Assembly (NCBI RefSeq): GCF_000264905.1
Contig: NW_006763131.1
Coordinates: forward strand, 3,056,708 to 3,120,707
Reading direction: 5' to 3'
Source of the DNA: Stereum hirsutum FP-91666 SS1
Taxonomy: Eukaryota; Basidiomycota; Agaricomycetes; Russulales; Stereaceae
DNA: 64,000 nt
Part shown: positions 10,381 through 22,863 of the stretch, piece by piece
How positions within the stretch are numbered: the stretch's first letter is position 1
How the letters are laid out: each line of letters begins with the position of its first letter
Position numbers and translations under genes: made by a program
The notes under the pieces: model-generated
What the model was told of the DNA's origin: nothing
What the model saw: only the letters and a program-made list of their open reading frames with translations
Databases searched by the model: none

Positions 10381-13300
10381 ATGTTCGACGAACGTGAGTG
10401 TTATAGCTGTTAGAAGTTAGAAATGTCTCACGTCTCGAAATATAATCGCAGACATTGCGCACGCCTCCTCAGCAGGCCTTGCCCAAGGCTCGCAGCCCCA
10501 CGTTCGATACGAGGGCTTCGAGCCCTCACCGTACAGCCAGGATGAGAGCAGAGCTGAAGCCCTCGATTTCGTGCGCCTTTGATGCATACCATATTCTATA
10601 AACCTATACTTATCTTTCATAATGCTCGTCATTGTAGGAGGACATCCAATATGCCGACCCAGCTGCAGCACTCGAACCCATCTTCGACCTCGGCCGCGTC
10701 CAGTATACCCTCCCAGCATCATTGATATCTCTTGTCGTCTCCTCGGACATGCTTGCCATGGGCCTCGCATCTAATACTATTGTTCTCATTGAATTGGCGC
10801 ATGCGGACCAGGTCATCAAGATTCCAATTCCGAGGAAGACAACAGAGTTTACCATTCACAAATTGTTCTTGGATCCATCAGGGAGGCATTTGGTCATCAC
10901 GTCTCAGCAGGGAGAGAACTGGTATCTTTACAAGGTGTGTAACTTCTTGTGGTTAGCTGGAGGCGATACATCATACGGTATTCAGCATGGGCAGAATATT
11001 TGTGGGGATTGAGACGCTAACATGCTTCTGCTGTTGTGTGTCTAGGGCTGGAAGAAACCCAAGCAACTCAAGTCGCTCAAGATGGTCATTGAGAGTATAG
11101 CATGGAACAAGGCTGCTCTACTGTCCTCTTCACACCTGACTTCTACACGCGAGATGCTCATTGGCGCGCGAAACGGGACGATTTATGAGGCCGTTCTCGA
11201 TGCGGAGGAAGACTTCTTCAAGTCCCAAGATCGATACCTACACCCCGTGTTCACTCTACCAGAACGACATCCCATCACCGGTATCAGCTTCGATTTCTTT
11301 CCACCCCTGGATGCGAAGAAGGCGCTCGTAGTCGTCACAACACCGTCGCGGATATACCAGTTCGTGGGGGTGCCGGACAGACGGTCGGATGACGTGGGGA
11401 AGGTGTTCAATGGCCTCTTCGCGAGCTACAGAGATACAGCGCCGAGTAAGTGGACATTTTATACGGACACTAGTTCTTGCTGAACTCTCGTAGAGATCTC
11501 TGAACTGCCTGGAAGCATTCAACATTCCGAACTTCATTACTACACCCCCAACAGCGGCCAGGCACAGTCTCTACCAAAGGAGATGGCATGGATGACAGGT
11601 AAATCTCCCGTTCATGTCTATAATATAGCCCAAAGGGTGTCCGGACTTAAGCTCAAGCCTGATAGGACCGGGTATCTTCCATGGAACGATGAACTTCCAG
11701 TCCACAACGGACGACTTCATCGACAGCCCTCAATTATTCCAGTACCCCTCGTTCTCCCAGAGCGGCTCTCAACCGGGAGGCGCTGATGCTCCAGCGTCAA
11801 TAGCTCTGACCGAGTTTCACTTTGTTATGCTTTACGGGGACCGGATAGCAGCGACATGCACCTTGGACGAGAAACTGACGTATGAGGAACTCCTGCCACT
11901 AGTGAGTCTGTTTACAACACTCATCATTTTGTACAAGTTTTACATTTCACCGATCAGAAACCTGGAGAAGAAGTCCGGGGACTGACGGCAGACCCAGTAC
12001 GGAAAACCTACTGGGTCTACACCGACCAATCTCTATTCGAACTTGTTGTAGGTAACGAAGATCGGGATATCTGGAAAGTCTACCTCGAGCGTGAAAAGTT
12101 CGACGCGGCGCTGAAGTACACCAAGGTAAGGCGTGCTTCATATGCTGTTCTCTCTAAACTTTTCTTTCTGACTATCTATGCTTGTGCAGACAGCACCACA
12201 GCGAGACCACGTTCTCGCTGCTCAAGCCCATGCTTTCTTCAAGGATGGAAGGTACTTCCAGGCAGCACAAGCTTATGCCCAGTGCTCTGTCCCGTTCGAG
12301 GAGGTCACTCTGAAATTCCTGGATGTAAATGAGCGGGACGCGTTGCGCTCTTACCTCGTTTCACGGCTAGAACGCACACGACGGACGGTACGTCCTAGTC
12401 TATAATATACCGTAAATCGCAACTGACTGATATCGGCCACACTTTCCAGGACCTCACTCAGCGAATGATGCTCGCCACATGGCTGGCTGAGTTTTATCTG
12501 AGTAAGTGCAACGAGCTGGACGATTTAGCTGCGTCGTCCTCAGCGTCGTATGACGTGGAGAATGTGAAAGCGGAGCAGATGATGTTGGAGGAAGATCTCC
12601 GGCATTTCTTCAAGACATACAAGGTCCGCACCCTCTTTCAATATCGCTCTACTATGGTCTTCATCTGGTCGTTTCCAGGATAACATCGACCCTACGACCA
12701 TGTACGAACTGATTCAAGGGCACGGTCGTACGGATATGTATCTCTACTATGCGACGCTCATAGGAGATCACGAACGTGTTGTCGAGCACTGGATTCTCGA
12801 GGAAGAATGGACGAAGGCCATCGAAGTCATCAGCCAACAAAGCTCTTTAGACTTGTACTACCGATTCGGACCCGTACTCATGAGACATTCACCCAAGGAG
12901 ACCGTCGACTCTTGGTTGAAGCAGCCAGCACTTGACCCTCTTCGTCTTGTCCCTGCCCTTCTACAATTCCAACATGCCCCCCGAGATCCATTACAGCCGA
13001 ATCATGCAGTTCGGTATCTCAACCACGTCATATTCGACCAACAGAGCACATCATCTACGATCCACAACCTCCTTATCACGTTCCATGCATCACCGTCCTC
13101 ACCCGACGACGACGTTGCACTTCTCCGTTACCTCTCCAGCGCACCCACGGACCCTCTCACTAACAAGCCTTACTACGATCTCGACTACGCCCTCAGGCTA
13201 TGCAGCGAGGCCAACAGGATCCAGCCATGCGTGCATATCTATTCGCAGATGGGCTTGTGGGAGAGTAGCGTGGACTTGGCACTAGAGAAGGGGGACTTGG

Positions 13301-14468
13301 AGCTGGCGAAGATCAATGCGGACAAGCCGGAGGACGATCAGCAGTTGAGGAAGAAGCTGTGGTTGAAGATCGCGAAGTTTGTGGTGCAGGATAAGCAGGA
13401 CATCAAGATGTTTGTTCATTTACTATTCCTGCGTTGACACCATCAGTTGACTTTTCCTTTCCTTCTCATGATACAACAGGGCGATGCGTTTTCTCGAAGA
13501 CACCGACCTGCTCAAGATCGAGGACATCCTTCCTTTCTTCCCCGACTTTGTTGTCATCGACGATTTCAAAGACGAGATCGCCAATGCGCTTGAAGGGTAC
13601 GCAGCCCAGATTGATGGCCTCAAGAGCGAGATGGACGACGCGACGAAGAACGCGGATTCAATCAAGGAATACATCGCTGGACTGAGGAACCGGTTCATCA
13701 CCATCGACGCAGGCGAGAAATGTACGGTGTGTTCGTACCCGCTACTCACGAGGCAGTTCTATGTCTTCCCTTGTCAGCACACATTCCATGCGGATTGTCT
13801 CATCGGTTTGGTAAGTCTACTCACTGTTTTTTCAGCGTGTTGGATCTAATATTTCATCCTGTATTCTACAGACGAAGGAATACCTCCCCGCACATGCTCT
13901 CCGCCGCATCCTAGCTCTCCAAAACGAACTCATGAAAGGCAACCCTAGCAGTATCGACCGCAGCGCCATCAACACACTCGCCACACCCGGCACAGGAACC
14001 GTCCCCTCTCGACAGCAGCAGCACCAACCGCACCACAGTCGTTCGGTTTCCAACTCGCACCCATCCCCACATCATTCACTACCCCCAACCGCCCAACGAA
14101 CGCTCCTGTCCTCCAACTTCACCGCACCATTGCAAAACGGCACCCGAGCCGCGAACTCCCTCGGTCGGAATATTCTCTCTGCGGGAGACAGGCTCCGAGA
14201 CTTGATCGTCCCGGACGCGCTGGCTTCAGTGGTCACGGCGCCGGCGGGGTGGATACCTGGGATCGGACTCGGTGCGGGCGTCGTGGGCGGGGGCGGGGCG
14301 AAGAGGGGGACGGTGATGGAGAAGGAGTTGGGGAAGAGGGCGGAGAGGATGAGGAAGGAGTTGGATGAGATATTGGCGAGGGAGTGTCCGCTTTGTGAGA
14401 GTGTGGTCGTTGGGCTGGACAAGCCGTTCGTGAAGGAGGGAGAGGTGGATTCGAGTTGGGATCTGTGA
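10381..14468 (+). CDS. VPS18: Vacuolar sorting protein 18 (HOPS/CORVET core, RING)
   Basis: This is a core subunit of the CORVET and HOPS tethering complexes on endosomes and vacuoles. The first coding exon is only 13 nt (10381-10393, MFDE + 1 nt). Exon 2 is 10452-10570 and exon 3 starts at 10638; together they read through DIQYADPAAALEPIFDLGRV into LISLVVSSDMLAMGLASNTI. The N-terminal propeller continues through QQGENWYLYK and REMLIGARNGTIYEAVLDAE, then an alpha-solenoid follows (VYLEREKFDAALKYTK, LAAQAHAFFKDGRYFQAAQAY, WILEEEWTKAIEVI). A coiled coil precedes a C-terminal RING (CTVCSYPLLTRQFYVFPCQH, HADCLIGL, later CPLC). A Ser/Gly-rich insert of about 130 residues (roughly 13,930-14,330) separates the two halves of the RING. 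It ends at the TGA at 14466-14468. Several short introns are present. Confidence 0.95.
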
Positions 14469-15058
14469 GATGGCGTGGTGGTCATAGTGTGGCGGCGCCG
14501 GCGTTTAGTTTATCTGCGTCCGAGTGATCTCATCCTTTGGAATGGTCGCTGTCGTGCCATTTGTGGTTCGAAATAGGTCGTGCTTCGATTGATATATGGA
14601 ATGAGCGACATTTGTCCTCGTCGCTTTTGGTATATGTTTCGTACTAATTTGTGTCTTCTTGCACTATGAGGTTTTTTTTCATACCATCCGACGTCTCGCG
14701 AAATAAAATGCACGATGGCATCGATGCAGGTCAGACTAGGACTCGGAGATGCATCACTTGCAGAGACAATAGATATTCTGGAAGGCATGTAGACAGGGAC
14801 ATATCTACTATGTGGTTTTGTGGCGCAGCGCCGCATTCGCAGAGCAGTCACATCATGTCGGGTCTCGGTTCGGTTACCAAAGCGTGTAAATATTGTCGTC
14901 GATAGCGCGTCGTGTAAATATAGCGAGCATAGGTGTACGCACCCAGAATTCGGACAGACTAGCGAATACTTCCATAAAAGTCGCGACAGGAGCGTAAAAA
15001 GACGGAAGCGGGGCAAAAAGGAGCATGGGAAAGCCGGGAATCGTGGACGAGGACAAGG
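14469..15058. other. Convergent intergenic region, VPS18 and CGR1 3' ends
   Basis: These 590 bases lie between two converging genes. The open frames here have no family-like content and low coding character. I see no repeat or RNA gene. Confidence 0.5.
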
Positions 15059-15610
15059 TCACTGGTTAATCTTTTTTGAGCGACCTGCCTTGCGCTTCAG
15101 TCTAGCGGCGTGGCGAGCCCCGAGCTGAAGAGAAGAGATGGTAGGATATGGTCAGAAAGAGACATGAAAACAAGAAGAGAAGGGGCCTGAGACATACTTT
15201 TGCCTTCATCTCTTCAGCCAGCTGACGCTCCTCTGCAGCCTTCTTTCGCTCGGCAGTTATCTCCCGTCTCCTGTTGCGAAGGCGTGGCGTAAGCGGGATG
15301 AGAGAAGAATAGGACACGAGAAGACGGACCGTGTGACCTCGGCCTGCTTTTCGTCCTTGAGCTCCGCCTGCAGTTTTTTTATGGCGAGGAATTTTGTGGT
15401 CTTTTCCATGCGGTCAGCCCATGATTTTGTCTTGAGAGCGGGCTGGAGATGGGAGCGCCTGGTGTATCCTTGTGGTTAGTGCGAAATGAAATGATGGGAG
15501 GGTGAAAGGACGGACGCTGTGGGTGCCTTTGGTGCCTTCCATGGCTTTCCAGACGTCCTGCCGTTGGAGGAGGAAGCGATGGGGACAGGTTGTGTGGCGG
15601 AGGAGGACAT
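15059..15610 (-). CDS. CGR1: CGR1-family rRNA-processing protein
   Basis: This small basic nucleolar protein is required for pre-rRNA processing and 60S assembly in yeast. The start ATG at 15610 gives MSSSATQPVPIASSSNGRTS, then GKPWKAPKAPTA. Four exons join by eye: the first leads into ARSHLQPALKTKSWADRMEK and KTTKFLAIKKLQAELKDEKQ, the next into AEVTRRREITAERKKAAEER with QLAEEMKAK, and the last is LGARHAARLKRKAGRSKKIN + Q and stops at 15059-15061. The W-x-x-R-x-x-K start of the domain, the charged coiled coil and the ARLKRKAGRSKKIN end are the family signature. The total of about 120 residues is normal. It is divergent from the next gene, with 167 bp between start codons. Confidence 0.88.
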
Positions 15611-15777
15611 GGTGAGTGAAGAAGCGAGCCGGCAGAATGCGGCCGCTCGAAATCCAATATGAACGCGGTTCGCCTTGGCTCCTCGGTCCCCCAGCAAGGT
15701 ATCTCCTGCCCGCCTTGCACGCCGTCTCCCTCGTCCTCCACGCCCTCTCGCGGCTGTCGTAGGCAACGGCGACGGCG

Positions 15778-18483
15778 ATGTCCGCCTCCCCCTCCGTCGA
15801 CGAGCACCACCTCAAACGTCTTCTTGACCTTCGTTCTGCGCGCACGGCCGACATGTACAACCACCGCCGCTTCCCTTCCCTCTCAGAAATGTCAGACTCT
15901 CCTTCGATCTACAGCCACGCACAGTTCTCCCCACAGCCTATGGACAGAGCTGAGCTCCAAGCGAACACAGCAGCGTTCAACTTTGCCATTCCTTCTCAGT
16001 ACAAACGAACCGCCTCGCGCGATCCAGAGCCTAGGACTCCTCGTTTCGACCGCGAACGTCTCAACGACCCCTCTGCGAGCACCCTCATCCTCGATGACGA
16101 CTCCGTCTCCTCCCGTGCCAACTCAGAAATATACTATGATTCCGACCATGAGGTCGACCCAGAGGAACAGGTTCAGGACGAGGACACTGGCCCTCGCATG
16201 AGCTACCTCGGCCCAAAGATGAGGTTTCACTCTCCAGCCCCTTGGGAGACAGGAGAGGAGACAGTTATCGAGCAGGATGAGCCAGACGATGACGCCCGTT
16301 CCTTCATCTCACGGCGTGGTAGGAACTGGACCAAAGGCTTCGGTCTCGCTACTTCCAAGTTAGGTGGCGCCTCGAGACCCAGCGGCGAATCGACTCGCTC
16401 AAGTGGAAAGGAGAAGAAGTCGTCGGACACGTCTTCATCTTCACAAGTGTCTGCGTTTGGCGCACTGCAGTACGTATACTGCACTTCTCCAGATCCCTCT
16501 ATATTTACCTGATCGTACCAACTCTTCATCAGAGCACTTGCTCAAGCGTCTGTCTCTTCCAGCTCGATCGGACTGTCCGCTCCGAATGGTGCGCAGAGTT
16601 CATCGCAGCCGCAGCCTTCCTCATCACACGTCCGCAACCGCACAATCTCGAACGTCAACTCGTCCTCGCAGCCACAACACCGACAGCCCGCATCTCGTTC
16701 CAACACCTTCGACATGCCTTCCAGCTCTGCCATGCCGCGCTCACGCTCTCCCGCCAGTTTCATGCCTCGTCCAGATACTCGCCAATCCTCCTACCGCTCC
16801 GACTCGCCTGGCTCTCATTCGAGGCAGTCCGACTATGCTTCTGCCTACTCTCATCCATACGCGAATCCCGATTCATCCGCCTACAATCGAGACTCTGTAC
16901 ATCCCAAACTCGATATGTACCGCGCCGCAGATACCAGAAGTATCGTCCATGCAGAGTCGAACACGACCCTGCAGGATACCAACACGAGCGTGAGCTCCCC
17001 GTCGTCGAGACGTGGATCGGTTGCCACGGTAGCTATCTCCCCGGACACTTCTCCAGGGTCTGCAGGGAACAGCAATGTCGATATCGCAGGCATGAAGCGT
17101 TCTGTGGGCCACATTCAGGGCAAGACCATTTCAAGTCCTATGCCCGCTGATGGTCATGCTCTGCGCTCTGTGGCGAGCATATCGAGTATCGCTTCGCGGT
17201 CGCGTATTGATTCGTCGCTTCAACCTCCTGCCAACCCTCTGTCGCGGTGGAACGACCTTCCGGCCTCCCCGACGTTCACGCTCATATCTCTGGAGCAGGC
17301 GCAAGCCCAGGCGAAGTCCCGCAGTGCTACTGCGACAGGCACGCCGTCCTCGTCGGCAAACACGTTCCTGGATAGTGAGCCTCCTGTTCGTGTCAGCTCC
17401 AGAACCTCTGGCCATCGCACCCGTGCACGCTCGACGAGTGCGGGAGCGAAGGCAAAGAACACTTTACAGAGTTTGACGCCAGCCGTACCCTCGGCGGCGC
17501 CGCCCTGGGAGGGGGACGCTGCCCAGGAACAATGGAACAATACTGCCTCCCCTCGGCCGCCATTGAAACACAAGAGAAGTGGTTTCATGCGCTTATTCAA
17601 TGGGAAGGAGAGAGAGCGCTCCGTAGCGCCACCGTCACCCCCTCCTCCCGTCCCACCTCTACACGACGCCAGCCCCGCTGCTCCCGTCCCAACGAGAACC
17701 CACAAATTGTCCGTGACCCGAGTGCCTGTCCCCACAATCACACCTCCCCCTCCACAATCTCTTGATGACAATGGCAGTGACGAACACCCCGCTGGTAGAA
17801 TGCAAGACTCGTCGCCCTCCATGCGTGGCCGTCGCCAATTCCCTCCTCTAACGATTCTCCCTCCGAATGAGACACCAGGACGCCTGACTTTGTCACCCGA
17901 CGCCGTAGACTCTTCGAAACCGGACAATCGTAGTCGGGCTACTCTCCGGCCAGAACCAACGCAAGCCAGGGGTGGTCTTGCACCACTCAGTGCCCCTCCT
18001 GGGACCACCGAATTCCCCAGCCTCAGCTTGCGTCCCGTCTCTACCATCTTCAGCGCTCATTTTGACCACTTGGTGGATTCGAACGACTCGGAGCCGGATT
18101 CTTCCGTTGCGACGACTTTCTCGCCTCTGAGCCCTGGCTTCTCCATGCGTTCGCCCGGAGGAAAAGGTGGCCAGGAACCCATGATTGCCACAGAGGAATC
18201 GACAGCCATCATCCAAGCGCTTAAAGACCAGATTTCGTCTTCTCGGAAGATATATCAGACGCAGATTTGGGAGCTGGAAGGCCAGATTCGGGATCTTCAT
18301 GCAGAGGTGGATGAGTTGCGGAACCGGGAGGGTGCAGCTGGCGGCGACTTTTGTTCCGCTTGTGGGCGTGGATCGGCTCCCCTTGATGGCAATGCTTCCA
18401 GCGATGGAAGCGAAAAGCGGAGTATTGTGAACAGACCCAGAGCACGGACGGGAGTCGGTGGTTCTCGGTTTGTTTCCAAGTGA
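15778..18483 (+). CDS. Large Ser/Pro-rich protein with C-terminal coiled coil and CxxC, unknown function
   Basis: Two exons, 15778-16469 and 16533-18483, join as ...AFGALQ/ALAQASVSSS and give exactly 881 codons including the stop. The N-terminus (MSASPSVDEHHLKRLLDLRS) has a short charged helix. The bulk is disordered Ser/Pro/Arg-rich sequence with phosphorylation-type patches. One basic patch (KHKRSGFMRLFNGKERERS) resembles a membrane- or partner-binding motif of scaffold proteins. Near the end a coiled coil (ALKDQISSSRKIYQTQIWEL, then GQIRDLHAEVDELRNREG) is followed by FCSACGRG, half of a zinc-binding pair. I recognise no enzymatic domain. The long open frame, the clean intron and the coiled coil make it a real gene; a cytoskeletal or polarity scaffold is possible but unproven. 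Confidence 0.8.
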
Positions 18484-19428
18484 TGAGATGCCCTCTTAAT
18501 GTCTCGTCGGCCTTTCGTTCTCTTTTATGGTCGACGTGTATATACCGTCATGACTTTGTATCGTTGGATTCGGACATCTGGATGGACTTTTTGATCTGCA
18601 CGTTTCGTGGTACGGGCATCATCTTACTTGATTTATTTCACTATTTGTTCACTGTCTTTTCTTCCCCATTTGTCTTCTTCAGCTCTCTTCTGAGGGCTTC
18701 TTTCATTTGTGGTTATTTACCATATATCCTTTTATGTGTTCACATCTCTTTTAACGACCTTCCTTAATACTGTGTAACTACTCTACCCTTTTTTTGTCCA
18801 TCTTACCACCCCCTCTCTTTTCACCCCCTTCCTCGGCGCCTTCCACTGTGCTGTCGACAGGTCGGAGCGACCGACCCCCACCCCTGGATTCTGTTGTATG
18901 TCTGTTAGACTGCGTTATATTCCTCCTCCTCTGTCTCTCCTCGTCTCCTTGTCGCACATGCATACCCCTGTGGCATAATTGTTGCATTCCACACTCTCTT
19001 TGTTGCTCTTTTGTAAATAGGTCGTCGATAGGGCGATGCATCTATACGTCCCCCCACTCTCCTTTCCCCCGCCTATCCGTTCTTATACTATTGCACCTGC
19101 GTCACTGTCCCCCTGCCTCTGCCGGGTGCGCTTTCTCGCTTTGTCGTGCAACAATTTGCTCGCTGGCTTACCTCGTAGATATGTTTGACATCGTTAGTGT
19201 TCATGATGTGTCTATACATAAGTTCACGAATCTCCATGTGGGCTATCTTTCGGTGGTCCGGTTTATTCCATACTCTCAGATTATGGTCAGCTTGAACTAT
19301 GAAACCTTGAAGAACAGAACTCGGTAAGATAAAAATCGACCAATGTTTGACACCCTATATATATCCTATGCCCCGCGAAAAGTGTCTCGAACTCCAATAA
19401 AAACATTCAACCGAGAGCAACGGTTCAA
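18484..19428. other. Convergent intergenic region, strongly pyrimidine-rich on the + strand
   Basis: These 945 bases separate two converging stop codons. The + strand is T/C-rich for most of the length (for example 18,640-19,130), which creates long but composition-driven open frames. The region probably holds both 3' UTRs. I see no gene or repeat array. Confidence 0.5.
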
Positions 19429-22400
19429 TCACTCATCACCAAGCAGCCACCCGAGACCCTTCTGGAACACCCTCGTAGCCTGCGCCGACACATCCTCCTC
19501 CCTTCTTCCATCCACCGACCCACGATCCCTGCTATCCCTACTCCCATCCCTCCTACCCGTTCTACTGTCATTAGACGTGAACGACTGTCGAGAATCCGGT
19601 CTCCTCACGCCACCACCCAGAGATGTGAAGTTCGCCGCCACACGGCTGAATGTCTGTGCCAAGGCCGCCGTGTCCGGTGTATGGACGAGCGGAGAGGAAG
19701 GGATGTGGATGTCTGGCATGTGCAAGTTCTGGAAACGAGCGGCGAGGGAGGACGGCGTGTTGTTATAACTGTAAGTGCCCGAGCCGCGCTGCCTTCGTCC
19801 ATTCCGCCCACCAGTATGCCTGCCGTTGAGCTCTCCCTTTTGACGCCTGGCGAGCTTGTCCTTGCGGAACTCGATGTCCTCGGCTTCGAGTCTCCGCCAC
19901 GCATTGAGCACGTCTGGGATTTTATCGGCCGGACAGAGTTCGAGCGCACGCCCCAGAAGGGTCAGTTTCTTGGGTACGTCTGCGAACTCGGGCTGTCGTC
20001 CGAGCTGGAAACATCCGACCCAGCAGACCTCGATAGCTTCCTGCACCTTCTGATCTTCCACACCGGGAGAGGTGAAAGAAGCAGAGGCGCGCAAGGCCAG
20101 GACTTTGTCGATCATGGTCTCGCTAGCTTCGACAGCACGGTCGAAATCCTCGTTCTGCAGTGCCGTGTCGGCCATCATGGCGAGCGCTTTGACTTCGGCG
20201 GAAGGGTCGTCGCGGAAGCCGAGCTTGTGGACGAGGTCGAGGATGACTTCGGTGTACTTGTAGGCGTCGGCGTTGCTTGAGAGTACGCGAGAGACGAGGG
20301 ATAGACGGTCCTTGGTGAGGCGGATTTCGAGGGGTGAGATGGGGATGCCGGAGCGGGACATCACGTTGAAGGAGGTGATTCGGGAGGTGGCTTCGATGAA
20401 TTCTTGCTCTTTGGTGATCTCGTCTGAGGGTGCAGGCACCGAAAGGCTGTGGGGAAATACATGAGGTACTGAGTCTATCTGTATCTGTGGAGGGTAAGAA
20501 TGAGCTCACCAGTCATAGGCCAACTTCATGTCGCCGAAGCGGTAGTTTCCACTGCTGGCATTGTCGTAGAACTCGCGGGAACAAGTCAGACAAATGTCCC
20601 TAATTACATCTGGGTCGAGGGAAAGAACGTGCTGTCTTGACCTGAGGAGACTTTTGGCGATATCAAATTCTAGTTCTTCACGTCAGCACTTCGAGGATAT
20701 AGAATACTGGGATAATGCCACTCACTTCCGGTACTGAGCAGACCGCTGAAGAAGATGCGGATGATTTCCGTCTTCGACAAGAGACCAAACGCACTCCTCA
20801 CCCCAGCTTCGCTCGTCCCCGACAGCTTGATCATGTCCTCCAACAGCCATTCCCAATCTCCCTGAGTGTCCAGTTCATCGTCCGTGCCGCCAGCACGCCG
20901 TGCCATGCGGGTAGCATACGAGCGCTGGAGCGCTTCATCGCCGGCACTCTGTAAGAACCAATGGAGTGGCGACGCCACACTCCACCTTGAGAATATTTCT
21001 CCTGATTCAAGGTGTACGTCCAGTATATCGAGTGCGCGAGAGAGTGAGGTGATGGGTAAAGGTTTAAAAAATACCAGGAGGTCCTCTGGCGTGACACGGG
21101 GCCTGGTCGTCGACGGTGTGACGAAGGCCCCCAGAGAGGTGATGGTCATATCCGCCGCGTCTGCTTGGTCTTCATCATCTGGGTCACTGGTCCAAGCAGG
21201 TAAACATTCGAAAATGCGGCTCATCGTTGACCACTCGTCCGTGCTGTTACTGCCGTAGAGACAAGCCAGAGCGAGGCGCACCATGTCCTTGTCGTCACGA
21301 ATAAGCCGCTGAGACGCGGGGAGAGTGGGTTTTGAGGCTTCGAAGATACTCGCCACCATATCAAGCGGTGCGGAGAGTATATAGGCAGTGAGAAGCCGGA
21401 TGGAAAGGGCAGGATCCGGACGACCAGCTCGCTCTTCGCGTGCCTCCAATACAAACAGGTACGGCATGACGAGTTTTCGAATGCTGGGGACGATACTGTT
21501 TGGCGTGGCGTGAGCGAGGTATGCACGAATGACTGTGGGTGGGTCCATAGCTCTCCAGGTATCCAAAGTCCATTCTTCCTCGACGTCATCTTCATCGGAG
21601 ACCTGAGCGTCGTAAACGAGACGTGAAAGGAGGCTAAGCTCTTCTCCAAGCTCGTCGAGGTCAGGAATGCCTTGGGATGCACCGTGCTGGACCATGGCGA
21701 GAGCAATGTCTGTCATTCCGGTGGACGATAGAACGTCTTCGATACGTTTGCGGTACCATGCGGTGAGTTCATGGGCAGTAAGAGGATTGGGTCGAGCGCT
21801 CTTGCCGGGAGGTACAGACGGCTGTGGATCCTCTATGTCGACAACGCCAGATGCCTTCATGGATCCCCAAACAGTGGCTAGCTCCGACCAGTCAGGTTCT
21901 GGCCGCCACGGCTGACTCTGGGGGTGCTGCTCCTCATTGCTCCCTATGTCAAACGCAGGTAGCAAATCACGGAAATCTTGAGGGTGTGCATGCTCTGGGA
22001 TGCTATCTAGAATGACGAAACGTTGTGGCCAGAGCTCGGTTCCGTGGTGTTTGAGAAGAATGTGGACGCATGAAAATAGTTGTCGGGTCGCCAATGAACA
22101 TGCACTCTGGATTAAGGGGTTGGTCGTGAACTCGGAGAGTGGAATTGGTGGGAGTGATTCTGCTGGTGATGTGCTTGTCTCCTCCGCCTCCTCGCCGTCG
22201 TCCCATGGATCATCTTCCCATTCTTCATCTACCTCCTCATTTCCCTTTCCGTCCTCTTTAATCCCTCCACCAACTTTACATAGCTCTACATAGGTGTTCA
22301 GCCGATCCAGGCGTTTCAGGAGAACGGAACGTATGTAGCAAATCTGGGCGTCTGCAGTCTCGTCGCTGAAGTATGTCGTCAACGTCTCGTCTGGCGCTTC

Positions 22401-22672
22401 GGTTGCGTCTGAGCTCGCGTGTAAGGCATCGTCATGGGTTTCCGTAGGGTAGATGTTGGTGCACCGTTCGAGAGCAGGTTTAGTCCTCTCTAGACCAAGT
22501 GCGAGAATAGCCCGTTGAACGACTGCATCGTCCAGTATGCGGTCTGCACATGCAGCTGCGACCCAGAGGTCGTCTCTGACCAGCTGAAGAGTGCCCTGTA
22601 CATCTTCAGGGGTAAGGTCTGTGTCAGATTTCTGCAGCCATTGTTCGCATAGGTCCTGAGAGTGCTCCGCCA
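19429..22672 (-). CDS. SEC39: Sec39-domain protein, Dsl1 tethering complex subunit (NBAS-related)
   Basis: In yeast this subunit tethers Golgi-derived COPI vesicles at the ER. I take the ATG at 22672 (MAEHSQDLCEQWLQKSDTDL) as the start; an in-frame ATG 112 bases further upstream would add a basic leader ([11 protein letters not shown]) that looks like 5' UTR. Three exons follow. The main one has the Sec39 pattern of paired helices (LQLVRDDLWVAAACADRILD, ILALGLERTKPALERC, MTDIALAMVQHGASQGIPDL). The middle exon contains FDIAKSLLRSRQHVLSLDPD and DICLTCSREFYDNASSGNYR. The last holds PSDEITKEQEFIEATSRITS and WRRLEAEDIEFRKDKLARRQ, then a disordered Arg/Ser/Gly tail ending GWLLGDE. The length of roughly 1,030 residues is larger than yeast Sec39 but fits filamentous-fungal members. 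Confidence 0.85.
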
Positions 22673-22721
22673 TGGAGGTCGAAACGAGGGGTATACTTAA
22701 CGCAGATGAGGCAGGAGGCAA

Positions 22722-22747
22722 ACGCGCCACGACGCGACGTGGCGCGT
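22722..22747. promoter_or_regulatory. 26-bp palindrome with ACGCG cores between SEC39 and NIP7
   Basis: ACGCGCCACG (22722-22731) and its exact reverse complement CGTGGCGCGT (22738-22747) flank ACGCGA. The element therefore carries three ACGCG cores, one on the opposite strand. It lies 50 bp from the SEC39 start and 117 bp from the NIP7 start, inside a 191-bp divergent promoter, so it could serve both genes. The structure is seen; its function is inferred. Confidence 0.45.
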
Positions 22748-22863
22748 CGATCACTAATCTTATCTTATCTATACACACCCTCAAGAATCTTTGATCTTTG
22801 CTCGTACCTTGTGCTCCTTGCCTCTCTCCATCCTCGCCACTCTACATACTCCGATTCAACATC

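Noticed and set aside
17220..18047. 275-codon minus-strand open frame inside the Ser/Pro-rich gene
   Set aside because: It mirrors the GC-biased third positions of the + strand exon and is Gly/Arg-rich without domain content; the + strand reading has a clean intron and a coiled coil.
18794..19327. 177-codon + strand open frame after the Ser/Pro-rich gene
   Set aside because: It comes from a pyrimidine-rich strand that rarely forms stops; the residues are mostly Ser, Pro, Leu and Cys with no pattern. Treated as 3' UTR.
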